Shown here piece by piece: positions 5,699 through 14,176 of a DNA stretch of 16,760 nt. The stretch is from JBBIRT01 sp037441725. Lineage in GTDB: Bacteria; Desulfobacterota; BSN033; UBA1163. Where the stretch lies: the NCBI GenBank assembly GCA_037441725.1, contig JBBIRT010000072.1, positions 1-16,760 on the forward strand. Direction: 5' to 3'. The notes beneath the pieces were generated by a model that did not search any database, was not told the origin of the DNA, and worked only from the letters and a program-made list of their open reading frames with translations. Both the position numbers and the translations under genes were made by a program. The first letter of the stretch is position 1, and each line of letters starts with the position of its first letter.

Positions 5699-6520
5699 AT
5701 GCATTTGGAGCAATATCTTCAAGAGAGGGCACTGCTCTTTAATGCGGAATCAACCTTTTCCTGCCCTGATCCATGCGATCGGTTGGGTTGTAAGTTGCCC
5801 AATCTTAGTATTTCCCTCAGCCTGGTTGATCTGATTGCCATCTCTCTGATCTCAGGTCAAAAGGCGATTGAAATATTTAAAGAGGATCTTAAAATTGGAT
5901 TTGATCCCCTTGACCAGAATGAGCCTTGGATTGGCCGAATCTGCTTAGAGTTGAAAAAACCCTGCCATTTTCTTGATGGAAAGAAATGTTCAGTTTATCC
6001 TCAAAGGCCTATTGCCTGTGCCCTTTTTCCTGAAAATTACTTCGTTTTAGAACATTCAGAAAATGTTCTTAAGAAGGAGATGTTCCAGAATTTTCCATGC
6101 CTTCAAAAACCCTGTCCAATTTCATTTCAAAGAAGAACCATTCTTCAGAAACTTTGGAAGATGTCTACAGTGGAAAGATTCCTTACAGATTTTTATCTCT
6201 TTAGACACTCCCCTCTTATCATCGATATTAAAAATATGGCCGGGGAAGGGTTAAAGGAGATTTCCGTCTCAGAAAATGGGACGTTTCATCTTTCCTATCA
6301 GCGAATTGAGGACCTTGTCTCTGAGAGATTGCAAGAAGCGGGATATTTAAAGGATTGGGAGAGAAGGATTGAGCAGTTAGATGAAGTAAATGGGTACGAA
6401 GGATTAATTCAAATGATGCCAATAATGGATCGGTTAGCAGAGATGTCAAATCACTCTCATTTGAGCATGATCTATCAATTCGATGGAAACCACCTTCAAC
6501 CCATCCGTCCTTATAAATAA
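5699..6520 (+). CDS. YkgJ-family cysteine-cluster protein (putative metal-binding)
   Basis: This 273-residue protein carries the CxxxC...C pattern of the YkgJ / zinc- or iron-chelating domain. C22, C26 and C31 sit near the N-terminus (SCPDPCDRLGCK). C82, C89, C97 and C107 sit in ICLELKKPCHFLDGKKC followed by YPQRPIAC, the family's signature with RP before the last cysteine. C134 and C139 follow. The remaining 130 residues are helical and unassigned. No signal peptide or membrane segment is visible. Family members are thought to bind metal or an Fe-S cluster, and the exact role is unknown. The ribosome-binding site is weak. It lies in the same direction as, and between, two membrane-protein genes. 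Confidence 0.8.
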   Translation: MHLEQYLQERALLFNAESTFSCPDPCDRLGCKLPNLSISLSLVDLIAISLISGQKAIEIFKEDLKIGFDPLDQNEPWIGRICLELKKPCHFLDGKKCSVYPQRPIACALFPENYFVLEHSENVLKKEMFQNFPCLQKPCPISFQRRTILQKLWKMSTVERFLTDFYLFRHSPLIIDIKNMAGEGLKEISVSENGTFHLSYQRIEDLVSERLQEAGYLKDWERRIEQLDEVNGYEGLIQMMPIMDRLAEMSNHSHLSMIYQFDGNHLQPIRPYK

Positions 6521-6588
6521 TTCTTGTAGTTTAGGCCAGAATATGATAACTTTTTCCACATGGCTTGAAATTATAGGGGAGGTGGGGA

Positions 6589-7707
6589 GTGGCATCTTAT
6601 AAAGTGGTTTTTTTAGGGTTGTCAGTAATTGGCCCTGAAGAGGAGGCTCGTTTGCTCAAAGGCCTCCAAAAAAGATTTAATCTCACACCTGAAAAAGCCG
6701 AGAGTTTACTTCAGAGGGTACCGGTTGTGGTTAAAAAAGGGATCCCAAGACCAGAGGCGGAGAGGTATGTAAAGGTTTTTGAGGAGATCGGTGGAAGGGT
6801 CAGGATGGATGAGGAGATTCAAGCTATAGAGACGGCTCAGGATTACGAAACAAAAGTGAAATCAGAACCTGAAAAGGCTATTAAGATTGAGCCACCCCAC
6901 CAATTTGAATATGGCCCTGAGTATGAAAAGAAGGTTTATCCAAAGGCCATGGTCACCTGTCCTCAGTGTGGCTTTGAACAACCTGAAACTGATGAATGTA
7001 TTAAATGTGGGGTGATCATCTCAAAGTACATAAAGTTTCAAGAAATGGCCCATTCTATAGAACCACAGGTTCGAGAGATTTCGGCGGAGGAATATGTCCC
7101 CTGGGAGAGTGGAGAAGGGTTTCTTCAGGCCTTTTATCGGACGATGATGAATTCCCTATTTTCTCCAAGTAATTTTTTCAAGAAGATTTCTTCAGGTGAG
7201 GGATACTGGTCTCCCCTAATTTATGGATTGATCACTGGGATCATAGGAAATGGATTTGCTATCCTATGGTTTTGGTTATTGATGGCCCAGTGGATTCCTA
7301 TTGAGAGACTTCCTTTTCAATATGGGCTATCCATCCTTCAGATCATCATTCCATTACCATTTCAAGAAGCCATTGCCATGTTTATTGGGAGTGCCATCCT
7401 TCACCTCTGCCTCATCATTGTCAGAGGAAACCATCATGGATATAAAACCACCTTCCGCGCGGTTGCCTATTCCTATAGCGGATATCTCTTCGGAATCATT
7501 CCCATCATAGGAATTTTCATCGGGGTCATTTATGTCTTGATCCTGACCATCATAGGGATAAAAGAAGGCCATGAAATCTCTACTGGAAAAGCCCTCTTAG
7601 CTGTCCTGCTTCCTCTCATTGTGATTTTTGGGATCATTACCTTTGGGATCATTCTTGCCATGATGCTCTTTGGTTCCTTAGGCTTTCTCGGTGGGGTGAG
7701 GGTTTGA
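6589..7707 (+). CDS. YIP1-domain membrane protein with L7/L12-like and zinc-ribbon domains
   Basis: This 372-residue protein starts at GTG behind a strong GGGGAGG. Three parts are visible. Residues 1-75 resemble the C-terminal domain of ribosomal protein L7/L12: a V.L......A/E..LL..L....LT.EKAE.LL...P..VKKGI...EAE...K..EE.GG.V pattern. Residues 122-142 form a zinc ribbon with C124, C127, C137 and C140 (CPQCGF...ECIKCG). From about 185 a YIP1 membrane domain follows, with roughly five hydrophobic segments (about 208-232, 245-278, 290-323, 335-368). The first two parts should lie in the cytoplasm. The combination is known to me mainly from delta-proteobacterial proteins and its function is not established. 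A strong terminator follows the gene. Confidence 0.75.
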   Translation: MASYKVVFLGLSVIGPEEEARLLKGLQKRFNLTPEKAESLLQRVPVVVKKGIPRPEAERYVKVFEEIGGRVRMDEEIQAIETAQDYETKVKSEPEKAIKIEPPHQFEYGPEYEKKVYPKAMVTCPQCGFEQPETDECIKCGVIISKYIKFQEMAHSIEPQVREISAEEYVPWESGEGFLQAFYRTMMNSLFSPSNFFKKISSGEGYWSPLIYGLITGIIGNGFAILWFWLLMAQWIPIERLPFQYGLSILQIIIPLPFQEAIAMFIGSAILHLCLIIVRGNHHGYKTTFRAVAYSYSGYLFGIIPIIGIFIGVIYVLILTIIGIKEGHEISTGKALLAVLLPLIVIFGIITFGIILAMMLFGSLGFLGGVRV

Positions 7708-7737
7708 ATCTTAGAAAGCAATATTTCTGTTCTTAAT

Positions 7738-7763
7738 AAAAGGGGTCAACGATGACCCCTTTT
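7738..7763 (+). terminator. Rho-independent terminator after the YIP1 gene
   Basis: AAAAGGGGTCA (7738-7748) and TGACCCCTTTT (7753-7763) form a perfect 11-bp stem with a 4-nt loop ACGA, ending in T-rich sequence. Because the stem starts in A and ends in T, it can also work from the other strand. It separates the YIP1 gene from rnr. Confidence 0.85.
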
Positions 7764-7800
7764 ATTATTGATATAGAGCTTTTTCAATCAATAGGAGATC

Positions 7801-9993
7801 ATGAAGATATCTCGTTTAAAAAGGGAAATGAAAAAGAGACACACAAAAAAAACGAAAGGTAGAGGGGATTACCAAAGGCTTCCTGGTGTTTCAGCAGAAC
7901 AGATTCTCGAAGAGATGGAGAAGGAGGATCGCCCTCTTCTTTTAAGAGAGATTCTACGTCGACTGGGCCTTCAAAAAGATCAAAGAAGGAGTGTTCGAGA
8001 GCTGTTAAGAGATCTGACTGAGGAGGGGAGGGTAATAAGGATTCGTGGAAACCGATACGGTTTGTCTTCGAAGATGAATCTGGTCATAGGCAGGGTAAAG
8101 ACCCATCCCAATGGATATGGCTTTGTCATCCCTGAGAAAGAAGGGGAAGAAGATATTTTTATTCGCCCAAGAAACCTAAAAGAAGCAATGCATGGGGATC
8201 GGGTAGCGGTAAGAATTGAATCCGTCCGGAGGAAAGGGAAAGAGGGGAGTATCATTCGGGTTCTTGAAAGAAAGAACCGTAAGGTAGTGGGTAAGTTTGT
8301 GAGGTCTAAAAATTACTCTTATGTCCTTCCTGAAGATGAGAGGCTTTTTCAGGAGATATTGATCCCAGAGGGAGAGACGAAGAGAGCAAGATCAGGTCAG
8401 ATAGTGGTTGCGGAGATTACGCACTACCCCACTGAGATGAGAAGGTCTGAGGGGAGAATTACCCACATCTTAGGGTATCCTGAGGATCCTGAGATAGAGC
8501 CGCAGATCATTATCCATAAATATGAACTTCCTGATCGGTTTAAGCCATCTGTCTTAGAGGAGGCCCAAAATCTTCCCTCTATGATATCTTCTCATGAATA
8601 TAGAGAGAGGATAGACTTGCGAAGAATCCCTACCGTTACGATCGATAGTGAGAATGCGAGGGATTTTGATGATGCTGTCTCTATTGAAGGGGAGAAGGAC
8701 GAGGGTTTTAAGCTATATGTTTCTATCTCTGATGTCAGCCACTACATCAGGGAAGGAACCGCCCTTGAGGAGGAGGCTTACCACCGAGGAACGAGTGTCT
8801 ATTTCCCGGATCGGGTCATTCCCATGTTTCCTCCAAAAATCTCCAATGAGATCTGCTGTCTTCACCCAAAGAGGGATCGGCTGGCCATGACCGTCGAATT
8901 AAAATATGATCAATATGGAGAGAAAAAAGGGGTACAATTCTATCCCAGTGTCATTCAAAGTGATGCGAGGTTGACTTACACTCAGGTCAAGAAGATTTTA
9001 TTGAAGAAAGATGAAACCTTGAGTAAAGCGTTTGAATTCCTTCTTCCTTCCTTGGAGAGAATGGCTGAGCTCTCACAAAGACTGCGTCAGAAAAGATTGG
9101 AAAGGGGAGCCATTGATTTTGACCTTCCAGAGCCCGAGATCCTTCTCAACCTCCAAGGAGAGACGGAAGAGATCATTCGTGCTGAAAGAAATCTGGCCCA
9201 TCAGATCATTGAAGAGTTTATGATTGCGGCCAATGAGGCTGTTGCCCATTTTATGGAGGAGAGAGGAGTCCCTTGTATCTATCGAATTCACGAACCTCCT
9301 TCCCATGAGGCCATCAAGGAATTTAAAAGATTTATATCCCATTTTGGGTATCGAATGAAGAAAGAGGAAGACACTTCTCCCAAGATATTTCAGAGAGTCC
9401 TTTCCCATTTCAAGGGGAGATCAGAGGAGAGGGTGGTCAATGAGATTCTCCTTCGATCGATGAAGTGGGCTAAATACTCAGCAAACAATTTAGGACACTT
9501 TGGATTAGCCTCAGAGGCCTATACCCATTTCACTTCACCCATTCGAAGATATCCTGACTTGATTGTTCATCGACTTTTGAAAAAAGTAATCTCAAGAGGG
9601 GAAACCCAAACCACGGAAGAGGAGTTGGCGAGGTGGGGTGATCATCTATCCCAGAGGGAGCGGGTGGCGATGGAGGCGGAAAGGGAGATTCTGGACCGGT
9701 ATCGAATCCGGTTTATGAAGGATAAGATCGGAGAAGAATTCGAAGGCATCATCTCTGGAGTGACCTCCTTTGGGTTTTTTGTAGAGTTGAATGATATTTT
9801 TGTGGAGGGTCTAGTGAGGATCACCAGCCTCCATGACGATTATTATCACTATCATGAGGATAAATACTGCTTGGTTGGAGAGAGGAGACATCAGCGTTTC
9901 AGGATCGGAGATCCAGTTAAAGTAAGGGTCGAGCGGGTCGACGTGGAGAGAAGGCAGATTGATTTTAGACTGGTGGGGAATAGTTCGGAGTAA
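7801..9993 (+). CDS. rnr: Ribonuclease R (3'-5' exoribonuclease, RNB family)
   Basis: This 730-residue protein has the full RNase R layout. A winged-helix-like N-terminus covers about 25-88 (VSAEQILEEM...LRRLG), a cold-shock/OB domain about 94-140 (IGRVKTHPNGYGFVIPE...DIFIRP), a second OB domain about 158-222, and the RNB catalytic domain about 270-600. The S1 domain spans about 640-720 (GIISGVTSFGFFVEL). The active-site aspartates are in IDSENARDFDDAVSIE (D282, D288, D290, D291). SDVSHYI and DRVIPMFPPKISNEICCLHP are further family signatures. It degrades structured RNA to mononucleotides in the cytoplasm. AGGAG at 7791-7795, 5 nt before the ATG, supports the start at 7801. The gene is intact and has no co-directional partner closer than the toxin-antitoxin pair downstream, which has its own promoter. 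Confidence 0.96.
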   Translation: MKISRLKREMKKRHTKKTKGRGDYQRLPGVSAEQILEEMEKEDRPLLLREILRRLGLQKDQRRSVRELLRDLTEEGRVIRIRGNRYGLSSKMNLVIGRVKTHPNGYGFVIPEKEGEEDIFIRPRNLKEAMHGDRVAVRIESVRRKGKEGSIIRVLERKNRKVVGKFVRSKNYSYVLPEDERLFQEILIPEGETKRARSGQIVVAEITHYPTEMRRSEGRITHILGYPEDPEIEPQIIIHKYELPDRFKPSVLEEAQNLPSMISSHEYRERIDLRRIPTVTIDSENARDFDDAVSIEGEKDEGFKLYVSISDVSHYIREGTALEEEAYHRGTSVYFPDRVIPMFPPKISNEICCLHPKRDRLAMTVELKYDQYGEKKGVQFYPSVIQSDARLTYTQVKKILLKKDETLSKAFEFLLPSLERMAELSQRLRQKRLERGAIDFDLPEPEILLNLQGETEEIIRAERNLAHQIIEEFMIAANEAVAHFMEERGVPCIYRIHEPPSHEAIKEFKRFISHFGYRMKKEEDTSPKIFQRVLSHFKGRSEERVVNEILLRSMKWAKYSANNLGHFGLASEAYTHFTSPIRRYPDLIVHRLLKKVISRGETQTTEEELARWGDHLSQRERVAMEAEREILDRYRIRFMKDKIGEEFEGIISGVTSFGFFVELNDIFVEGLVRITSLHDDYYHYHEDKYCLVGERRHQRFRIGDPVKVRVERVDVERRQIDFRLVGNSSE

Positions 9994-10055
9994 TGAGTAC
10001 GTAGTTCGGAGAGAGAAAAAGATCCCTTCTTGCAGTAGGCAAGCGAGAGAACGGT

Positions 10056-10083
10056 TTGACAAAAAACTTTAAAATGATAAAAT
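10056..10083 (+). promoter_or_regulatory. Sigma-70 promoter of the MntA/HepT pair
   Basis: TTGACA (10056-10061) and TAAAAT (10078-10083) are separated by 16 bp. The -35 box is a perfect consensus. The pair's first gene starts at 10112, leaving a leader of about 20 nt that contains GGGAGA as ribosome-binding site. Confidence 0.7.
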
Positions 10084-10097
10084 TCCTTTTGGAATTT
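10080..10097. promoter_or_regulatory. Inverted repeat at the transcription start of the MntA/HepT pair
   Basis: AAATTCC (10080-10086) and GGAATTT (10091-10097) form a perfect 7-bp inverted repeat around TTTT, overlapping the -10 box and the likely transcription start. It could be an operator for autoregulation or a small hairpin at the mRNA 5' end. Confidence 0.5.
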
Positions 10098-10111
10098 GAG
10101 GGAGAAATGGC

Positions 10112-10525
10112 ATGGGAAATGTAAAAGAGGAGATCAGAGACATTGCCTCACATTATGGTCTCCAAATCATTTACGCTTTTGGAAGCAGGGCAAAAGAAGC
10201 CTTAGACCTGGCTGAGGGAAGAATCGAACAATTTTCCTCTAAACCATCGGATTTGGATATAGGAATCAAACCTGAAAAATTCCTCACCGTGGAAGAAAAG
10301 GTTAAGATTGCTATCTTATTTGAAGACCTTTTCAATGTATCCCGAGTAGATTTGATTGTTCTCCCAGAGGCCCCTGTTTTTTTGGCTCTCGAAATTGTTA
10401 CAGGAGAAATCCTTTACACGAACAATTCCACATATGAAGCGGAATATCAACTCTACATCATGCGAATGGCTTCAGACCTTCTCCCTTATGAGCGGATGAA
10501 ACAGAGAATGATTATGGGTGATTAA
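10112..10525 (+). CDS. mntA: MntA-type nucleotidyltransferase antitoxin
   Basis: This 137-residue protein is a minimal nucleotidyltransferase of the polymerase-beta superfamily. G24-S25-R26 (AFGSRAKE) and SDLDIGI (D47, D49) are the first metal-binding part, and VDLIVL (D80) supplies the third acidic residue. In characterised MntA/HepT systems this protein transfers AMP to a tyrosine of the HEPN toxin and so silences it. The loop between GSR and DLD is about 20 residues here (KEALDLAEGRIEQFSSKPS), longer than the usual 8-10. The gene has its own promoter and precedes the HEPN gene with no real gap, the normal antitoxin-toxin order for this family. Family assignment is firm; biochemical activity is inferred. 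Confidence 0.85.
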   Translation: MGNVKEEIRDIASHYGLQIIYAFGSRAKEALDLAEGRIEQFSSKPSDLDIGIKPEKFLTVEEKVKIAILFEDLFNVSRVDLIVLPEAPVFLALEIVTGEILYTNNSTYEAEYQLYIMRMASDLLPYERMKQRMIMGD

Positions 10526-10934
10526 TATGAGTCCTGGAGATATTGATTCAAAGGTTGTTTCACAACGCACTTTTTGGATCTCCCAAATGATAGATTCTCT
10601 TAAAGAACTACGCCTTGGAGAGAAAACTTCCTTCTTGGCAGACAAGCACAAGATTGCAGCAGCAGAATCCTACTTAAGACGGGCCTTAGAAGCGCTCTTT
10701 GATATAGGGAGGCACATTCTTGCCAAGAGGTTTGCTTATCCAACGACAGAATACAAAGAGATAGCTAATGGGCTTTCCGATAAGGGAGTTCTGGACCCAA
10801 AAGAGTCAGAGCTAATGAGGAAAATGGCGGGTTATCGGAACCGGATAGTTCACCTCTACCATGAGATCACTCCTGAAGAACTTCATGAGATCTGTTTTTA
10901 TCATGTCAATGAGGATCAAGTTGCTGTCCGATAA
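10518..10934 (+). CDS. hepT: HepT-type HEPN ribonuclease toxin
   Basis: This protein of about 135-138 residues is an all-helical HEPN (DUF86/HepT) protein. The catalytic R-X4-H-X-Y motif is intact as RNRIVHLY (R107, H112, Y114, counted from the GTG at 10518). The tyrosine is the residue expected to be modified by the partner MntA. The first possible start (GTG 10518) overlaps the mntA end by 8 nt; the ATG at 10527, one nt after the mntA stop, is equally or more likely and would shorten the protein by three residues. In the known pairs HepT is an mRNA or tRNA endonuclease held inactive by MntA. With all motifs present, this pair looks functional. Confidence 0.87.
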   Translation: MINMSPGDIDSKVVSQRTFWISQMIDSLKELRLGEKTSFLADKHKIAAAESYLRRALEALFDIGRHILAKRFAYPTTEYKEIANGLSDKGVLDPKESELMRKMAGYRNRIVHLYHEITPEELHEICFYHVNEDQVAVR

Positions 10935-10939
10935 ACTGG

Positions 10940-11020
10940 TTAGTTGGGTAAAAGAGCATGGTTATAGTACCCCCTGATCAGCCATAGATTAGTTGCCATT
11001 ATCAGAAACATCACCCACAC
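10940..11020 (-). other. Possible small hydrophobic ORF, antisense downstream of hepT
   Basis: On the minus strand an open stretch reads EGVFVLVWVMFLIMATNLWL and further, ending at TAA 10940-10942. The first usable start is GTG at 11020 (26 residues), with GGAAGGA about 12 nt upstream, a long spacing. It would be a single membrane helix. It may be a small membrane peptide, a fragment of an old membrane protein, or chance. Confidence 0.2.
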
Positions 11021-11142
11021 CAGAACGAAGACTCCTTCCTGTAATGTTCACTTTACTAATTTTAGAAAAAGGTGTATATTTCAACTGTTAAGCAATAGGT
11101 AAAGCTTCTCGGTGCAGGCAGTGAAAAAAAGAGAAAGAGAGA

Positions 11143-12022
11143 TTGGATAAGCAATCAATCGATGAATTAAGGGTTTTTAAGAAGTTTGCCCAAATATGTC
11201 CATACTCGATAAATGTTGATTCTATCGAAGAACGAAATCCCCCAGAACCACATTTTTTTGTGCAGATTAAAAGACGCTACTGCAATAGCGTTTGAAATTG
11301 TAGAGTGCATCGATGATTATCTGGCTACCTCAATATGGAATTGTTTCCATACAGCGAGAGTTTTCTATGATGCTCTAGAAAAACTTCCCGATGATGAAAA
11401 ACATAGGGTTAAAACCAAATTTGGTGATGTTTCAATCAAAATAGTCTTCGATGAAGATATGGAGTGGATAGAAAGAAGGTATTTAATAGAACCAATCTTT
11501 AAGCAACTGTGGACTGTGGGTAATGAAAAAAAAATTGAAAAGTGGAAAAAATCATTTTCCACTCTTACTCCAGAAGAGTTTAAAAAATTTTCTAAAATAT
11601 TGGAGAAAGAAAATATTACTGTGGGCGAGTTACTAAAAAGAGAACCTTTTTCTTAATCTGCAACTCGAAGGTTTTATTTGGAGTTGCCTAAGAATCTTAG
11701 ATTTTTTGTAAAACAGATAAGAGTTATATTCCCAGGACTTGCTAATGGCCCCCATTTTAATATAGTAGACCCAGTATGGTCTAGCCATCCGATTGAAAAG
11801 CGAATTGATAAAACAATTAAAAAGAAATATAGAACTAAGTTTAGAACAGAGCTTCTTGTCTATTATGAAATCGACCAAGAATTACCCGCTGAAGGTTGGA
11901 TAGTTCCTGCCATGGACTCAATTACTGATAAAATTGAAAATACAATATTCATGAGAGTTTGGTTATATTCAGTTACCGAAGATAAAATCATATATGTCTA
12001 TCCTGACTATGTAAAAAAATAA
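11143..12022 (+). pseudogene. Hypothetical protein gene broken by a frameshift and a stop codon
   Basis: Three pieces join into one protein of about 290 residues. Piece one starts at TTG 11143 (there is no in-frame ATG) and reads ...ELRVFKKFAQICPYSINVDS and then EERNPPEP. At a run of seven T (11259-11265) the frame shifts, and piece two continues as FLCRLKDATAIAFEIVECID through LKREPFS to a TAA at 11654. Piece three resumes in the same frame after the stop (RRFYLELPKNLRFF...GPHFNI...KKKYRTKFRTELLVYYEI...MRVWLYSVTEDKIIYVYP). The PEP-x-[IL]-C-[RK]-L-x-D-[GA]-[ST]-x-[IV]-A-F-E-[IL]-V-E pattern is one I associate with uncharacterised accessory proteins, perhaps of nuclease-like fold; no function is assigned. 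Without the ORF merge, it would be seen as two short genes (11213-11656 and 11678-12022). The frameshift could be a homopolymer error, but the separate TAA argues for real decay. Confidence 0.6.
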
Positions 12023-12153
12023 GATTATATGCAAATTACTTTTCACTACCTGCAATGTTATACTTTTTTTCTTCCCCTAATCAACAAGGTTGAATGTTAG
12101 CTTATTTTGCAAATTTGTAGGTGGAAGCTGCGAATAAGTTCAGTGGATTATCT

Positions 12154-13233
12154 TTAAATTGTGAGAGGTATTTTTGATAAGATGGTATTGGCGATTTTAC
12201 GATGAATTCTTGACATAGGGAAGAGATGGAGGTTTCGAATGGGGACCCATTTCCCGTTTGTCTTCCCGTCCAGAGTCTGGCCGCAGAAGACATGGAGGGT
12301 AAGCTTGAAATGAGAATAGGTTTGTCGAAAAGTCCCGATAAGCTCTTTGACTTCAACATTCATTTTCATCTCTTTTTTGATAAAGTTCCTTAACTTCAGC
12401 CTTAATTTTAACCTTGACTTTGGTTTTTCTTCAATTTTCCAATCGGGGAATTCCCATAACCCACCCAAGAGACCTTTCGGAGGCCTCTGTCTGAGCAAAA
12501 CTTTCCCATCCTTTTGGATGACTGCCGCAACCGATTCAATGTGTGGGATTTTTTTCCTGTCCTCCTTCCCCGGGTACCTCCCAGGGACCTCTTTCCCCTT
12601 GCAGAGGTTTTGGAGAGGGCACTTTGGACACTGTGGATCCTTCGGTTTACAGATCATGGAGCCTAAATCCATGAGGGCTTGATTAAAAGGATTTGAGAAT
12701 CCCTTTGGAATCAAAGATTCTGAAATTTTCCAGAGAGATTGTTCTGTATTCCTTTCTCTTGAATTTCTTGAAACAGCAAAGAGCCTTGAAAGGACCCTTT
12801 TAGCATTACTATCAAGGATAGGAGATTCCTTATTAAAGGCGAAGGAAAGGATAGCGCCTGCTGTGGATCGGCCGATTCCAGGGAGGGTGAGAAGATCTTT
12901 CATGGAGTCGGGAATTTTTCCATGAAAACGATCTAAGACGATCTGAGAGGCTTTGTGAAGGTTTCTTGCCCTCGAATAGTATCCCAGACCTTCCCAAACC
13001 CTTAAGACCTCTGAGAGATCAGCTTTTGCCAGATGGTGGATGGTTGGAAAGGATTTCAAAAATGTATGGTAGTAGGGAATGACCGTCTTCACCTGAGTCT
13101 GCTGAAGCATGATTTCCGAAACCCAGATGGCATAGGGGTCTTTCGTTTTTCTCCAGGGGAGGTCTCTCTGGTTTTTTTCAAACCATTGAAGGAGTTTGGA
13201 CTGGATTTTCTTTTTCAAATCAAACTGCAGCAC
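12154..13233 (-). CDS. mutY: Adenine DNA glycosylase MutY
   Basis: This 359-residue protein removes adenine mispaired with 8-oxoguanine in base-excision repair. E40 in WVSEIMLQQTQV is the catalytic glutamate. The helix-hairpin-helix LPGIGRSTAGAILSFAF covers 117-133, and D141 in SPILDSNAKRVL is the second catalytic residue. The 4Fe-4S loop is C195-x6-C202-x2-C205-x5-C211. A Nudix-like C-terminal domain (about 233-355) recognises 8-oxoguanine. The start is GTG at 13233, which overlaps the end of the radical SAM gene by 19 nt, so translation is probably coupled. It is the last gene of the minus-strand operon. The gene is intact, with length usual for the family. Its presence at the end of a lipoate operon is unusual, though both enzyme groups hold Fe-S clusters. 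Confidence 0.95.
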   Translation of the reverse strand: MLQFDLKKKIQSKLLQWFEKNQRDLPWRKTKDPYAIWVSEIMLQQTQVKTVIPYYHTFLKSFPTIHHLAKADLSEVLRVWEGLGYYSRARNLHKASQIVLDRFHGKIPDSMKDLLTLPGIGRSTAGAILSFAFNKESPILDSNAKRVLSRLFAVSRNSRERNTEQSLWKISESLIPKGFSNPFNQALMDLGSMICKPKDPQCPKCPLQNLCKGKEVPGRYPGKEDRKKIPHIESVAAVIQKDGKVLLRQRPPKGLLGGLWEFPDWKIEEKPKSRLKLRLKLRNFIKKEMKMNVEVKELIGTFRQTYSHFKLTLHVFCGQTLDGKTNGKWVPIRNLHLFPMSRIHRKIANTILSKIPLTI

Positions 13234-14176
13234 ATTTCAATAAATTTGGTTTGGAGTCCTATTTCTTTTGCATACTCGATCGTTCCATGAAGAGGATAAG
13301 CAAGGGTATTGATTCCGGAGTTGATGGCCCCCTTTTCCATTACCGCCTTTGAAGGATGGGCGGGCCGGATACAACCCATGCGAATGGAAATCTTTGGGTT
13401 AAGAATTCGAGCCATAGCGAAGATCCTTGAGGAATTCTATAAGAATTCTTACCCACCAAGGGTTTGAGAACAACCAACACGATGGTATCCACACCAACCC
13501 GAGTAATGATTTCGAGCGCCTTCCATTCTCCCCGGATTTCTCCGAAGTGATGGCCGATGATGATATGGGGGGCAAGACGGTGGCCCATTGCTTTGAGCAT
13601 GAAAAGCGTTTCCTCATAGTCTTCCACCCGTCTCTTCAGATGATAGATCTCACGAATCGTCCTCTCGTCACCGATCATATCTAACAGAATCTGGTCAATA
13701 CCCGCATCCTTTAGATCTTTTGCAGTCTCCCTTTTAATCAAGCCTGTGTGAACGATGATTTTAAAAGAAGGATCTCTCTCCTTAATCTTTCTAATCGAAG
13801 GGATAAATTTCTCCAGGGGGACTTCACCGTTCCGGTTCCCTCCTCCACTTAAGAGAATACCCAGAGCCCCCTGCAAACGGAGCCTCTCGACTGTTTGAGA
13901 AAAGGTTTCAGCATCCTCTGCCGGGATCATCGATTCGAGGAGTTTTCCCTGGCAGTGTTCACAGTGAAGAGCACAATGAGTCCCTGTGATGCTGATGGCT
14001 GGAAAACGGTCTTTAATGGAAGAAAGGGTGACATCTCGATAAGAGACTGTGCCAGGGATGGAGAAGGTCAGTTCGTTACCAAAGTAAAGCTTTCGTAGAC
14101 GAAACGCTTCGGTTTGAAGTTCTTTCAAAGGCATTTGGATGAGATGGTTAAGCATGGCGTTTCTACATTCTCTCAT
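13215..14176 (-). CDS. lipS2: Radical SAM protein, LipS2-like lipoyl synthase component (frameshifted near its end)
   Basis: The main frame (13340-14176, 278 residues) has the radical SAM cluster motif C68-x3-C72-x2-C75 (THCALHCEHC), LLSGGG at about 108 and HTGL at about 142. The natural C-terminus lies in another frame: ARILNPKISIRMGCIRPAHP ... and FIEMCCSL to a stop at 13215. That tail carries GCIRP and a final CC typical of BioB/lipoyl-synthase-like proteins. The frames switch at about 13405-13430, perhaps with a small deletion. Its ATG overlaps the stop of the upstream radical SAM gene (ATGA). I identify the pair as LipS1/LipS2, which insert the two sulfurs of lipoate, from family resemblance and the flavoprotein neighbour; which is 1 and which is 2 is less certain. 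The frameshift could be an assembly error, since the rest of the operon is intact. Confidence 0.65.

Noticed and set aside
11678..12022. Independent 114-residue gene with a TTG start
   Set aside because: It is in the same frame as the preceding piece, separated only by one stop, and reads as its continuation.
13215..13415. Separate 66-residue protein starting at 13415 (minus)
   Set aside because: It has no ribosome-binding site and reads as the displaced C-terminus of the LipS2-like protein.
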